Of a DNA stretch of 64,000 bases, positions 1 through 12,200 are shown piece after piece; within the stretch, counting starts at the first letter, position 1; every line of letters starts with the position of its first letter. This stretch comes from Camarhynchus parvulus (Eukaryota; Chordata; Aves; Passeriformes; Thraupidae), in NCBI RefSeq assembly GCF_901933205.1, contig NC_044573.1, forward strand, positions 59,460,493-59,524,492, written 5' to 3'. Both the position numbers and the translations under genes were made by a program. Below the pieces are notes generated by a model, which was not told the origin of the DNA, did not search any database, and saw only the letters and a list, made by a program, of their open reading frames with translations.

Positions 1-1453
1 ACCGAGTAGAACATAGCATTTATAAAACATGCAAATAAGATAAACAACACTTCTATTAAAAGTCAGGAATTTTGACTAATACTTATGAGGGAAGAGACAA
101 AATAAAGAGGCAAAATATCTAAAACTGCATTGGTTCCAGAAGAGTATAGAGGGTAAATCAAAAATCTGTTCGTCATCACTATCCAATATGAACACCGGGG
201 ATATAATGAGCACTGGACTGATGGCATCCCTTGTCCCCCTTGGTGCACACAAATGATCCTGGCCAAGTCACTGAGACACAGACACCAGAATATGTGGATG
301 TAAGAATGGGGAAAATTAACATAGAGATTTTCTACTGTAAGATCCCCTTCATCTTCTCTCTGATCTCTCACTGAATTTTCCAACACTGATTTTCTACATT
401 AGTAGAAGGAGGTTCTAAAGATCTTCCTAATTCTGAAAAGTAGATGCAGCTGTTCATAAGTAGTTCCTGGAGAGAACCAGGAGGACATGCTCATAGCACA
501 GGAGAAGAGTGTGGTATTTTGTAATTTTTCAGGATAGGCATTATGCTGTTTTGCATAAGACATGGAAAAGTTAAGTTTCAGAGTTCCTACAGTGTGTGCA
601 CACTTCGTTCTCAGCATAGACATTTCTGAAAGGAAATTCATCTCAGCTCTGCTAATTACCTATCGTAAGGTAGGTGTGAATTTTAAATTGATGTGCCTAA
701 TTTTTCCAAGCTTGGACAATTAACCACATTTTAAATGGATGTTAAAATGTAGCACAATAGGATTTTGAAGGCAGAATGCCCAGCAAGTTTTCACTTGGGA
801 GACATAACAAAAGACACATCTGACCAGGTAATTTTCTTATTCAATGCTTGCTACTACATGTGGAATTTTCAGAAGATTGTGGATATCATCCCAATATTTT
901 TAAAACCATAGAAATTCCGACTAGTGAAACCTGGCAACAGTGCTGAGAAAAAGAATGTAATTGTTACTGCATGTTTTAATTGATTGAGAATAAAAAGCTA
1001 GAAATGTAATTAGTGTCAATCATTATGTTTCTGGAGAAAGAGTTCTTACAGTCCTTATTAAACACACTTCAAATAATTCTTTTATGACATTGTAATTTAG
1101 GCAGTGAAAGACAAATAATATATTTACACTTTTAAAAGGAATTTTGACACATTAATACGCAACATGCTGATTTAAAAATTAGTGCAACCACAGAGTACAT
1201 CTTAAATGGATTAACAACTGCCTAAGTGACAGGTTCCCAAAAAGTAACTGTCAATATGTATGTATTGGCAAAGGAATGAGTTTCTAGTAGTGTTTAGGAG
1301 GTAACCTGGGGTTACTTGGTCCAGTATTATTCAATGTAGTCAACAGTGGTTTGGAAGATACAAAATCACTGGTGATCACAGTGATGGCTGAGAAAGGAAG
1401 ACCACAGAGGTCAACAAGCAATTAACTTTCTTATCATGGTATGAGAGTAAGGG

Positions 1454-1508
1454 ATTTGCAATATTTTTAAATTTATTACTAATTTGCAATATTTTAAATT
1501 TATTACTA
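1454..1508. repeat. Two-copy tandem duplication, 27-28 bp unit
   Basis: Two adjacent, nearly identical A+T-rich copies (1454-1481 and 1482-1508) differ by one T in a homopolymer. This looks like a recent slippage duplication. Confidence 0.8.
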
Positions 1509-2275
1509 ATAATGCTCCTTCTCTGAATAAATATGACAGCCACAAAGGCTTGCATCTGTTTGGGAAAATTATTTATTTCAAATAGCAACAAATGTTAAAC
1601 AACATAATTAAATATTTTGTGGAATTGTACTGAGAAGCAGGTATCTTGCATTTATCTTCCTGCTCTTCCAAGAAGATTCAGGTAGGACACATTCTGGTAT
1701 AGTTTATATGTCTAACCCATGTTCCTGCAAGGAATCAAATGCCTAGTTGGGGAAAATAGTCAGACTCAAATGAACCATTCCAGTGGAGTAACTACAGATG
1801 GTGAGAAAGGCAATCAGAGCTAATTTGGCAGTCTGGCATATCAGCATGTATTCTGCATATAAGAGAATTGTCCTAACGGAATAGTTTTCAGTTAAATTCT
1901 TCTTCATTTCTTAATTTATTTTTCCATGTGATTAAGTCTTAAAGTGAAATAATTTTCTCTATTCTTTTTCTTTAGCATTGCTTTTCACCCCATGTAATTT
2001 CATTGTCTTTTGGCATGCCTCAACTCTGACTGTGATTTGATCCTCTTTACTTTTTAATTATCTTTCAATTTGTTTTGTTTTTTCAAATTGTCATATTTCA
2101 GGTTAAAACAACCTATGAAACAGAATATTTTACTTGGCTCTAAAAGCATTAAAACTGAATATTAAGGAATTTTGATATTTTTCTCTGGGTGCCTGTCCAT
2201 GCTCACTTTTCAATTTTTTAAAACACATTTTATTCCTTGGAGAGGTGCTTGCCCTGAGGTAAAGAAGCACAACAT

Positions 2276-2380
2276 CATATCATATCATATCATATCATAT
2301 AATATCATATCATATCATATAATATCATATCATATCATATCATATCATATCATATCATATCATATCATATCATATCATAC
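2276..2380. repeat. CATAT pentanucleotide microsatellite
   Basis: About 21 uninterrupted copies of CATAT. Two copies, at 2301 and 2321, read AATAT and lie exactly 20 bp apart, suggesting that a four-unit block carrying the variant was itself duplicated. The frame through it encodes a meaningless Ile-Ile-Ser-Tyr-His repeat. Confidence 0.95.
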
Positions 2381-5300
2381 TGCTATAATAATAGCAGAAA
2401 TCCCATTTTTTGCATTCAGCACTGGTCCAGATGTCAGGTGTTTTTAAATGAACAGCCAGCCTTGCTGGTGTGGAAAACACACGTGTAGTTCAAACATTGT
2501 AGTCAAACCATCAGCACAGTGTTTTCATGTGCAGTTGTAATTTGGAATTCCTGTTTTCCTTGTTTTTTTGCAAAACCAATTGTAAGTGGGTTGGTGATTC
2601 CTGGTGACACCTGTCATGCCTGGATGCTTCTGCTTGAGGGTATTCTGACAAGGCAACGAGCTGCTAGCTGATTCTGTCCTTTTCTTTCATGCCCTTTTTT
2701 CTCTTCTCCTTGCTATTTCTTCAAAGTCTGGTCACCAGCTGAGCCCTCAGTCCTTTCTCCTGCATCGGCCCAGCTGCCTACAGCTAAGTCTGCTCTGGGT
2801 GTTTGACAAGGACCTCCACCCAGACACAGTGATTGACAAAGAACAGTGCACTTCTGTCCTCAGTCTAGGGTGAAAATACCCAAGTCTTGCAAGCTTGTCT
2901 TGGGACACAAGGGAAGATGCAGCCTCTTGGGCAAGTTTGGGCTTCTTTCCCACCCAGGGTGAATGGAGTGATGGTGAATAATACAACCACTCAAGATGCT
3001 CCACTATAGAGGATTGTTTCAAAAATTCCATCTCCTCTGTCCCCAGATGTGTGAGTGCTTTTCCCCTGTGATATTCTATTCCATAAACAGATCACCTTAA
3101 AAGAGCATATTTAGAGCTAACACATTTGACTTTCCTCTAGAATCATTGGAAATAAAACCACTCAGACTAGAAACTCTTCTCAGACAGAATGCTGAAACTG
3201 AGTTATGAGGCAATTTAGGGAACAGTTCCTTTTGCTGCTCATTTTTAACTGATGCCTCACAGCTAAGGCTGTCTGTGCCATAATTTGGGCATGAGAACAC
3301 AGGATCAGAAGATTCAATAAATGCAAGTGCTGGGGTCAGGCTGAACAACATGTGCAATGACAAGTGGTGCAAGAATTACCTGAGTCCCTTTACCACTAGC
3401 AAGGAATCAGTGAAATATTGCCATGCTCTATCTGCATTCTCTGTGCTCTCATTTCTTGTGAAAGGGGCACAAAAGGCACCTTCATCAACATCCATGAAAG
3501 GATTTCTTTATGGAGGAGGAATTTTCCACGTAAAAGTCACTTTTAGCAATGCTCTAAAGTTGCTGAACAGCTGCAAGCCAGAGGATACAGACTGATGCCT
3601 GTACCTGTTATATTACATTGATAGTAAAATAATTTATTAAAGATATTTTTTAGCTAAACTATTTAAACCTGATAATGTTCAGGCAATTGTCCTAACAAAA
3701 AATATTGCTTTGGAAAGGTAAGAACAGGACAGCAGATACAAAATGAGTTTTGAAGTCTAGAAAAGTTACATTTGTTCTTTGAGTTCCTGTGATCATTAGC
3801 AACATTTTTGGTTATTTTGTAGGATTTTGTTATTACTATTTTTTATTTTAAATAGGAAAAAGAAGTTCCTGGAAAGGTAGAAGAAGCACTGTCCTTTTAC
3901 TACAGACATTCTTACTGTATTGGCATAGTCAGTGGTCTCTCATTTCTCTCCACTAACCATGCTCTATATCCAAAAAGCTGCAAAACCACTTATGTCCACG
4001 ATGCTTGTTTTCATTAGTAATTGAGAACTGAGGTATACAAACTCTGGAAAAAAATATGTCAAAGACATCAGCTAAAAGAAAAACTTAGAGTTTCTGTAGA
4101 AATGTTCAATTTAGAAATTCTAAACTCTAAACTTTGGGATACTCCTGTTATGTAATTTTAAGAAAAAAAAATATGTCGGCAAAAATTGGTTTGTTTAATA
4201 AGGTCTGAACTCACAAAATGAAAAAAAAAATCAACCCAAAATCTCCCACGTCTATCAGCCTGTTGTGTGTGTTAGATACTGAATTAAATTATTGGTATAA
4301 ACAACAGCAAGGAGATGTTAGAGGTCAGAATTATGTTATGCTCTGATTAAACTAACAATTAAGCATGGAAAAACAGGCACCTGTGGGGAGGGCTGCAAAT
4401 GGCTGTGATAACATCTCTCAAAGTCTTCTGCTTTGGTTGAGGCTGGGGCTGGTTGTCCTTAACAGACTGAATTCATCAGGGGAGAAGCCATTGTAGGTAA
4501 GGCCTGTGCTGACACTTACCTGCAGCTTAATTATACAGTGACCCTTAGGGTCAACAGATACTGTTTGAACTGCCAGTTGCAGATTAGACAGCAAAATAAT
4601 AACACTCTGAGTGTGGAACAAATGAGATAAGCTTGGTAGAAACTGCATTGAATGAGAAAACATCATTGTTCTTATGTCAACATGGAAGACTACTCTGTGT
4701 CTTCATCTTCTTGATTTTTTCATAGACTCGGTTTATTTATAATGCTTTTAAATTCAATCTGCTATGCAAATGTTCTCCAAGGACTGTTTTCATAGGAAAG
4801 AAACCAAAATCACTTCTTTAGGCAGCTATCTTACTTTCCAGTCAGTGAAAGCTATGATTAAAAATGGCATCATATCAAAAGCTACTGTTACAATTGTGCT
4901 ACCTGCAGCCTGGATGCAGCCAGATATCTAGTCTTTTTGAGAAAATAGGCTTCTTGATGGCAAAAATGGTAGAATTTTGAACAGTTATGTGAAGTTCCTG
5001 TACAAAAGAAATGCTAATTACACTGCAAGGTAATTGGGTGATGAGACCTGTATTAGAATGGAGACATTGAGTGGAGAGATTTGGGTGACTAAGTACCACA
5101 AGCTGTGTAGTTGAACGTGCCAGCTCCTAAGTGAAACGGCATCTGTGACTTATAAAAAAATCAATGCTGTAAATGAAGTCATGGAAAACAACCAAAAATG
5201 TATCTGGTAAATGACTTTATTAATATTTCAATAATAATAACTGAGGTACTTCTGTTTCAACACATAAAGGAATAGACCTTTCTAACTGAAATATATTAGT

Positions 5301-7040
5301 GCATGTATTTAATTTTCCCACTCTAATTCAATTGAAAGTTGAATATACCTGTTTCTAGAGTGAAGCCTGGTGAATTATGCTGCTCTTTCAGATAATAGGT
5401 ACTCTGTTTTTCTCATTGGCTTAGGGAAAAAACACTGTTCTAATTTAAAGATTTCTTTCTTTCATGATTGATGCTCACCCCACAATCTGCCCAAAAAAAG
5501 AATGGCAATTTTGTGGCTAGAAGAGAAGAAGAATACTTTTTATATGTCAGTGATTATTTAGTGCTTTAAAAAATGCCTGTCTTCAGAGCCCTCCTTATGG
5601 ATCAGGCTTGGGAGTACTTGAATCACTTAGAAGTGGGATGCTAGGTATGAGCCCTACAAAGCTGAGACAGGCACCTGTCTCCTTGATGAGCTTGATCAGA
5701 GATGGACTCCTAGACTGTCTTCACAGAAATTGTCTGATAGGGATAAAACCTGAGGCAGTTGATTGAAAACACAGAAGGCAGAAGCATGCCTGAAACTGGT
5801 TCCCCACATGCCCTTGTGATCATGATTGTGGATGGTGAAGCCTAAGATTAAAATTTACGCCATTAAGCTCACCTCTTCTGCTTTGGCTCCTGAAGGTCAA
5901 CAGCACTACCCACTCAGGAGGGGAGAGAAAATGGGTCACTCCTTCTGTGGGCAGGGGTTTTTGTTGGGGGTTCATAGGTTTTCCAGAGCAGATTGGGTTG
6001 CTCAGGTTTGGTTAGAAATTAAATCTAAATGTTTGGTTCAAATCAACTCCTTTTGTAAGGCCAGAATAAAAGACATGAATAAACTTACTCAGATTTCATC
6101 ATGGGTGCAGTAAGAAATATTGAAGTAAAAATTTCTGCAGAACTACTTGGATTTCTGCATAACTGTGTTTTGTTTCCTCCTTACTTTTCTTCAGTTGTCA
6201 TGAATAAAAATGCCTGACCAGTCTGACTCATGTGGAATTCCTAATTTCAGGTTGCTAACACAAAAAGAGAAATGTCACAAAAACATCTTTCTTAAATTAG
6301 ATGTTTTTATTAAGAACTACTCTTCAAGGGTTTTGTTGGTTTTGTGCTGATGGAAATGAAACCACAGAGAAGTGTAATTTGTCCCTTAATACAGAGAAGA
6401 AAGAAAAAAGACAAAAAAGTGCCCATAATGTTCTGTGAAAGTAAAATTCCTTCTTTATTTTAATGGATAAAACAAGCAAAAGTATATTCTTTTGAAAAAT
6501 TGCTTAGTAAAAAAATATTTTGCATGTATTTTTAAACACCTAAATAAGTTTGCACAGTCTAGAATCTCAGCAGTTAGAAAAATCACTTTATCAGAGGACT
6601 TAGCAAGAACAAAGGCCGTGTGAGGCAGCCAGAAGCTGCGGAGGAAGCACAAGCATAGTCTGATGCACTCTAATGCCATCTTGTCTCCAGAGGTCTGTTA
6701 AAAATTTTTAGACTGAAGGGAATTGTCATTACTGAATCTATCTGCACTGCTATTTTTAATTGGAGTGAAACTTGTACAGATGATGCTACAGATGCTTAAT
6801 TTTACTGATACTGAACCTGTTTCATTAATATGCATGTTGACTGAATAACTAACCACGAACCTTCTAAAATGTGCTTCTAATCACATCAGCGTTAAATATT
6901 AACTAGAAAGCTGACTCTATCATTCAGTCACATTCTCATTTTCCCAGCTTATCATTACATGTGTGTTGATAGAAGTAGTTACTTTTGCCGGTAACTTCAT
7001 TTATCATAAATAAACACATTTCTCATGGTTGTTACTTACT

Positions 7041-7072
7041 TTGCAGAATGAAGCAGTACTTGCTCCATGCAG
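7041..7072 (+). other. Possible short 5' exon with start codon of the SLC32-like gene
   Basis: A pyrimidine-rich acceptor ends at 7046 (..tactttgcag). It is followed by 26 nt ending ATG CAG at 7067-7072 and a GTGGGT donor. Splicing to 7170 removes a 97 nt intron and joins ATG-CAG in frame to GGA, giving a protein that starts Met-Gln-Gly-Ile-Phe-Val. In SLC32A1 the same junction also reads Gln|Gly. An in-frame TGA at 7049-7051 closes the frame upstream, so if this exon is used in this frame the Met must be the start. The resulting protein would lack the cytosolic N-terminus and the first half of membrane segment 1, so it could instead be a minor or chance exon. Confidence 0.3.
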
Positions 7073-7169
7073 GTGGGTGAAAGCAATATTCAGTGGAGGA
7101 TGGGTTTGAGAGTAAACATTTTGCCCAAGGGATTTTGTGCTATCTTTTCCCTCTCTTCTTCCTCTTCAG

Positions 7170-8321
7170 GGAATATTTGTCCTAGGATTGCCGTATGCTC
7201 TCCTCCACAGTGGATACAGTGGTCTACTTTTTATTGTCTTGGCTGCAGCATTATGCTGTTACACAGGCAAAATTCTAATTGCTTGCTTGTATGAAGAAAA
7301 TGAAGATGGACAACTGATAAGAGTGAGAGACACATATGAAGATATTGCAAATGCCTGCTGCAAAAAGCTGTCTCCCAGTGTAGGTGGCGTAGTTGTCAAT
7401 GTGACCCAGGTGGTGGAACTGATCATGACATGTATTTTGTATCTGGTTGCTAGTGGGAACTTGCTGTCTCACAGTTTCCCGTATGTATCTGTGACTGAGA
7501 AAACTTGGTCTGTAATTGCATTTGTTACTCTGTTGCCTTGTATATTTATCAGAACTCTCAAAATTGTTTCCAAACTCAGCCAGCTTTGCTCTTTGGTTCA
7601 TTTTGTTATCATCTTTGTAGTGATAACTTACTGTCTCACACAAATGGATCAATGGTCCTGGGCAAAATTCAGAATGTCCCTTGAATTTGAGGACTTCTTG
7701 GTCTCCGTAGGGGTGATCATTTTCAGTTACACTTCACAAATATTTCTTCCCACACTTGAAGGTAATATGAAAAACCCAGGGGAATTTAGGTGTATGCTAA
7801 ATTGGACCCATTTTTTGGCCTGTATCTTGAAAACAACCTTTGCACTTACTGCTTTCTTGACCTGGGGTGAAAAGACAAAGGAAGTTATTACTGACAACCT
7901 GCCATCATTTCTTGAAACCTTAGTGAATTTATGTCTCTTAACCAAGGCTCTCCTTTCTTACCCTTTGCCCTTTTTTGCAGCCACAGAAATTGTGTATTCT
8001 TGTATTTCTAAAGACAACCATTCCAATTACAGATCTCCACTACTTGCTCTGACTGTAAGAGGCTCATTTCTCTTGTTAACTCTGTTGATGGCCATGTTCA
8101 CACCACATTTTGCCCTGTTGATGGGTTTGTCAGGCAGTGTAACAGGGGCTGCTATGACTTTTCTTCTTCCTTCCCTCTTCCATTTAAAACTTAAATGGAA
8201 AAAGCTGTCCTTCTTAGAGAAATGTGCCGATATCTCTGTTTTTATTTTGGGCTTCCTCTGTAGCCTTGCAGGCATTGTTTGTTCAATAAAAGGGCTACTT
8301 GAAGTATTTGGAGGAGTGTAA
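7170..8321 (+). CDS. SLC32-family vesicular amino acid transporter (VIAAT-like), main C-terminal exon
   Basis: This exon encodes 383 residues and a TAA stop. It follows a strong acceptor (ctcttcttcctcttcag, AG at 7168-7169), so the open frame running upstream from 7137 is intronic. The protein closely resembles vertebrate SLC32A1/VGAT, the proton-coupled loader of GABA and glycine into synaptic vesicles. It begins GIFVLGLPYALLHSGY at the known SLC32A1 exon boundary. It carries CCYTGKILIACLYEENEDG, the stretch LIMTCILYLVASGN, FSYTSQIFLPTLEGNM, MLNWTHFLAC, TKEVITDNLP, KALLSYPLPFFAATE and FTPHFALLMGLSGS. About ten hydrophobic segments fit the AAAP/APC fold, minus the front of TM1. The cytosolic loops and the tail after ..IKGLLEVFGGV differ from SLC32A1, so I read it as a paralogue. 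The preceding exon is unresolved. The frame has no damage. Substrate is inferred from the family only. Confidence 0.9.
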   Translation, partial: GIFVLGLPYALLHSGYSGLLFIVLAAALCCYTGKILIACLYEENEDGQLIRVRDTYEDIANACCKKLSPSVGGVVVNVTQVVELIMTCILYLVASGNLLSHSFPYVSVTEKTWSVIAFVTLLPCIFIRTLKIVSKLSQLCSLVHFVIIFVVITYCLTQMDQWSWAKFRMSLEFEDFLVSVGVIIFSYTSQIFLPTLEGNMKNPGEFRCMLNWTHFLACILKTTFALTAFLTWGEKTKEVITDNLPSFLETLVNLCLLTKALLSYPLPFFAATEIVYSCISKDNHSNYRSPLLALTVRGSFLLLTLLMAMFTPHFALLMGLSGSVTGAAMTFLLPSLFHLKLKWKKLSFLEKCADISVFILGFLCSLAGIVCSIKGLLEVFGGV

Positions 8322-9213
8322 AGATTTCCTGAAAGATAAATAAGGAGTAAATCTTATAAATGTTCTTACCTTGTTAGTCAATATATGTGAGATTTTATCA
8401 CTAGGTAGAATTAAGCATCTGCCTAAATGTTTGCGGATTCAAGTCTTTAACTGGAAAATTATGTATCTCTAAGCAAACTGGAAAATAACATTCATAGCCA
8501 AAAAATACAAAATTAGGCCTCTTTAAAACATCTAAAAGAAATGTGGTGGAGATGGTTTAACATGAAAATAATTGTAAGTAATCCCACATGGTTTTAGTCA
8601 TACCTGGCATGCACTGAAATTACTATGGCAAGTGATGTCACAAATTTAACCAGAGTTCTTTATAGGGTTAGATACTGTTCAGTCTGAAAGCTATCAAAAC
8701 TAGCTTACAAGATGTGAGTGAGAGCTATCACAGAATGACAGAATTCCATTGTTAGATCTATTATTGAAAATGGATGAAATATTATTTCACCTCATTGGTA
8801 GACTGCAATTCAACATGTGAACAGAACAAATCAGTGAATTTTGATTTTTATGTAAAACAAATTCTACTACTTGTTTTTTAAATGAATAGGCAAAAAGAGA
8901 GCTCAGTTTAGAGCAGCTTTGAAAGCCTGCTTTTATCATGACTTCAAATGGGAATACAGTCAGAGTAAAAGGGGCATTCTAACAGTTCAAAGTCATGGAA
9001 AATATATTCTTTTTCTAAAATAAGCTATAGCCAGTGACTGCAGCTTTTCTGCAAGTCTGACTCCTAAGATTCACGTCTCTGCAATGCAACTACTCTGTTG
9101 GTTGGGTTACTAGAAGTCTCGCTGGTAGCATGAAAAAGTTATGTAGTTCACTTTCCCTCTTAGGCAGGAAATTTCTTTGATCTGTTAAAAGCTCAATGGA
9201 GTAAATCAAGTTC

Positions 9214-9219
9214 AATAAA
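9214..9219 (+). terminator. Candidate poly(A) signal of the SLC32-like gene
   Basis: A canonical AATAAA lies about 0.9 kb past the stop at 8321. I saw no clear canonical hexamer closer to the stop. Placement is only by motif. Confidence 0.3.
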
Positions 9220-12200
9220 CAGAACTTCCTGTATAATTTGGTAGATCTTTAGCTTTAAAAGATATTGGCTTAATGAAAAGATCAGCACTGCAATGTATTT
9301 CACATTAGTGTTAAAACATTATGACAAGAAGCAATCTAATCAGAGTGCTCTAATGAATACATATTATCTGATCATACTAAATCTCTGTTATAATACATAA
9401 TGAAAGTAATTATTTCAAAGAAAAAAGTGTGCATTTTTGTTATCAACAATTTCACACAACCTTGTACTGAGTCATATGGAAAAGTCTTTGAACGTCAGAG
9501 TAAGACTGGATGATGAAGAGCCCAGCAGTGTCTGCTTAACTGAGCTATTTTTGCCATGTAGTTTCTCAGCATTAATGCTTCTCTCCTGCATGAGCAACAG
9601 TTGCCTCCCAAGGCTGATTTGCTGAATGATAAAAAACATGCAAATAAACAAAAGAGAGGAGTTCTGGAAAGCCTTGTATGCCACCCTGTTCCTTCCGTGT
9701 CTGCTAGTGCGCCATGTCATAGGTAATAGTGATGAAAAGTTTATTAAAACAGATTAATTGCATTATTACAACATTTTCAAGAAAACTGGAAATAACTGGT
9801 ATCTCAGAATTTTATTACTTCTTCCTGCAATGGGTCAAATTCTGCACTCAAATCCACAACAATTTGAATTATATTAAAATTTGTGCTGGAACATATAGGA
9901 GACTTTTTATCTTTATGTAAAATGCCAAAAATACATTGCCCTTTGAAAGAGTTGAAAGCTTATTATTACTGAGATGACATTGCAGAAAATAAAAAATATT
10001 ATTACTTGGATGATATTAATCAAAGGATTTCATTACTTTTTGTGTGGAGAAGTTTCATAGATAAACAAACATGTAGGAAGAGTATTTGTTCTGTTTATCC
10101 TGTACAAATCTCTGAGGACAGAGAAGGTTGCCCAGAGAGTTTTGTAAAATTTTTTTCTGCTACTTTGCTTAGGAACTCTCAAAAAAAAATCTCTTTTCCC
10201 ATCTTCTACTTTTATTTAATGTGTTTTGTCTCTAACTCTTCAGAAAATCTTGGGATTGCCTCAGTGCATTTGCTGATGTGGAAAGCTTGAAAACCAAGAC
10301 AAGTAATTTATTTTGTGGCAGTTTTAGGAACTCCCTAGCTCATCACTGTGATTCAAAATTTGCTTCAGTTGTACTTTCTTTTCTTAGCCTTTTCAAGAAG
10401 TCAGTGCCCAGTCCTTTCAAGGCAAGGATGGTCACTCCCCACTTAATCATGCTCCCTCTTACGTAAGATCCTGCTTTATAAAATATGTCCTATTATTGTC
10501 CTTATTTAATAATTTATGTAATTTCTGTTAATATGAGGGAAACAGCAAAGGCTATGATTAACAAGTCAGTACAAATGCAAATGCACAAGAGTGAAAGTCA
10601 TCCAAGTGCAAGGCCTTGAGAAGTCACTTACAAAAGGCACTAGATTAAGAGGAAAAGCATTTTTGTGGTCAGGACTCAGCAATTTTGAAGTGTGCCATTG
10701 TTGTGGGACATAGAAGATATATGAGCTTTGCTTTAAAGCCATGCCCAGACATCTTGATGAGAAACTGTCTTCTGGGCTCAAGATTAGGTGAACCTCCCAA
10801 CCTGGAAAGGCAGAGGTGCATCTATACACCCTGCAGACTAAGCCTGAATGTCGTGCTCAGGACATGATAAACACAAATATTCATGATGTAAGACTAACTC
10901 ACTGGATTTCATTTCCTAAAACACAGAATTGCATATTTTTAGATATAACCTTGTTTCTGAACATTTTCCAGTGGAAAAATTCTATTAATAGGATACGTAA
11001 AACCTTTGCAACTTTCTATATTAGACATTAAAATATGATCTATAGAATAAGTTTAGAGAATCTGGAACAGTGATGTTACCATAACTTATGAACCAAGAGG
11101 ATCTGCATTCATCTAAGTAATGACTACTTAGAATTTTTGTCACTGAATTTATGCTACCTATCATTAGAATCATTGAAGCTAGGAAAGTAAAAGACTGACT
11201 AAATATTAATGTATTATTTTGGCCACTCCTGGATTATTAATTGTAATATGATAGTGCTTTATCAAAATTAATTCTAAAAGCAAAAACTGACAGTTGTGAA
11301 CATGAGGAAAATGCTACAGAAAAAATTATGTGCTGAAATAAAGCATTTTCAAACACTCCCACTGCATTTCTTCTGCCAGTAGAAATATGAGTAAAGGAAC
11401 CTGCTTCCTTTCAGCAACAATAACACAGGCATTGCCCAAAATGCTTCTCCCATTTTGTAGGGAACACCAATCACTCAGTTCCTACTTCTGACAGTAGTAA
11501 TGCAGATTTAAGTCAATCAGATTACCCTAAAATTAAAATACAGGCTCAGTTAAGTTATCTCAGGAACTTAAAGTGTTTATTTATGAAGGATTTTTAAAGC
11601 TGAAATCTGAAATTAGACTGAAAACCTTGCTCTACTGACTCAGTGAGAGAAAAATAATTTACTTAAGTGGAACAATGTTCTAACCCCTGTAGTCCATTCA
11701 CAATACTTAATTTGCTTTTACACCAAAGTTTGGTCATCACTTTACTTCCTTACTGTAGTTTCTTTTCCACATTATTCTATCTCTTCTCTTTTTCCAGCAG
11801 TGAGATAAATATTTTTCCTGCCTATGGTACTAAAATGTTACAGAGATGTCAGAAGAGCTGCTGAAAAAATTCTTGAGGCTAACACTATTTCATTAACTCT
11901 TTGTCCTTGATTTCTCACTTTTTTTTTTTTGTGAATTCTGTATTTCATGTACAAAATGCATATCACAGTAACTGGTTACTCTGAAAAAGTGATTGTATAA
12001 AAATGGAACAAATAAGATATCCTGCAAATGCTTGATTAAGTCAAGTTACAAATTTCAGTACTTCTTTTCAGAACTACCATATTTTCTAGAAACTGATAGC
12101 TGATTTCTAGAAATCATTTATCCAGTTCTTCTTCATTATTAATAATTATCCGGATGATATTTTTGTCTTAGAAAATATTCATCTTCTAAAATGAAGTAGA

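Larger units (their letters stand above)
1..7040. other. Non-coding stretch upstream of the SLC32-like exon
   Basis: No exon with believable splice sites and a protein-like frame was found here on either strand. The open frames present are short and low in complexity, and one of them (2172-2447) is only the translation of the CATAT array. I looked on the plus strand for the N-terminal exon of the SLC32-like gene, which should end in a conserved stretch resembling WEAGWNVTNAIQ directly before a donor site, and did not find it. It may lie left of the window or be too diverged to see by eye. Confidence 0.5.

Noticed and set aside
2172..2447. 91-codon plus-strand frame
   Set aside because: Its core is the translation of the CATAT microsatellite.
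7275..7652. 125-codon minus-strand frame
   Set aside because: Antisense shadow of the SLC32-like exon.
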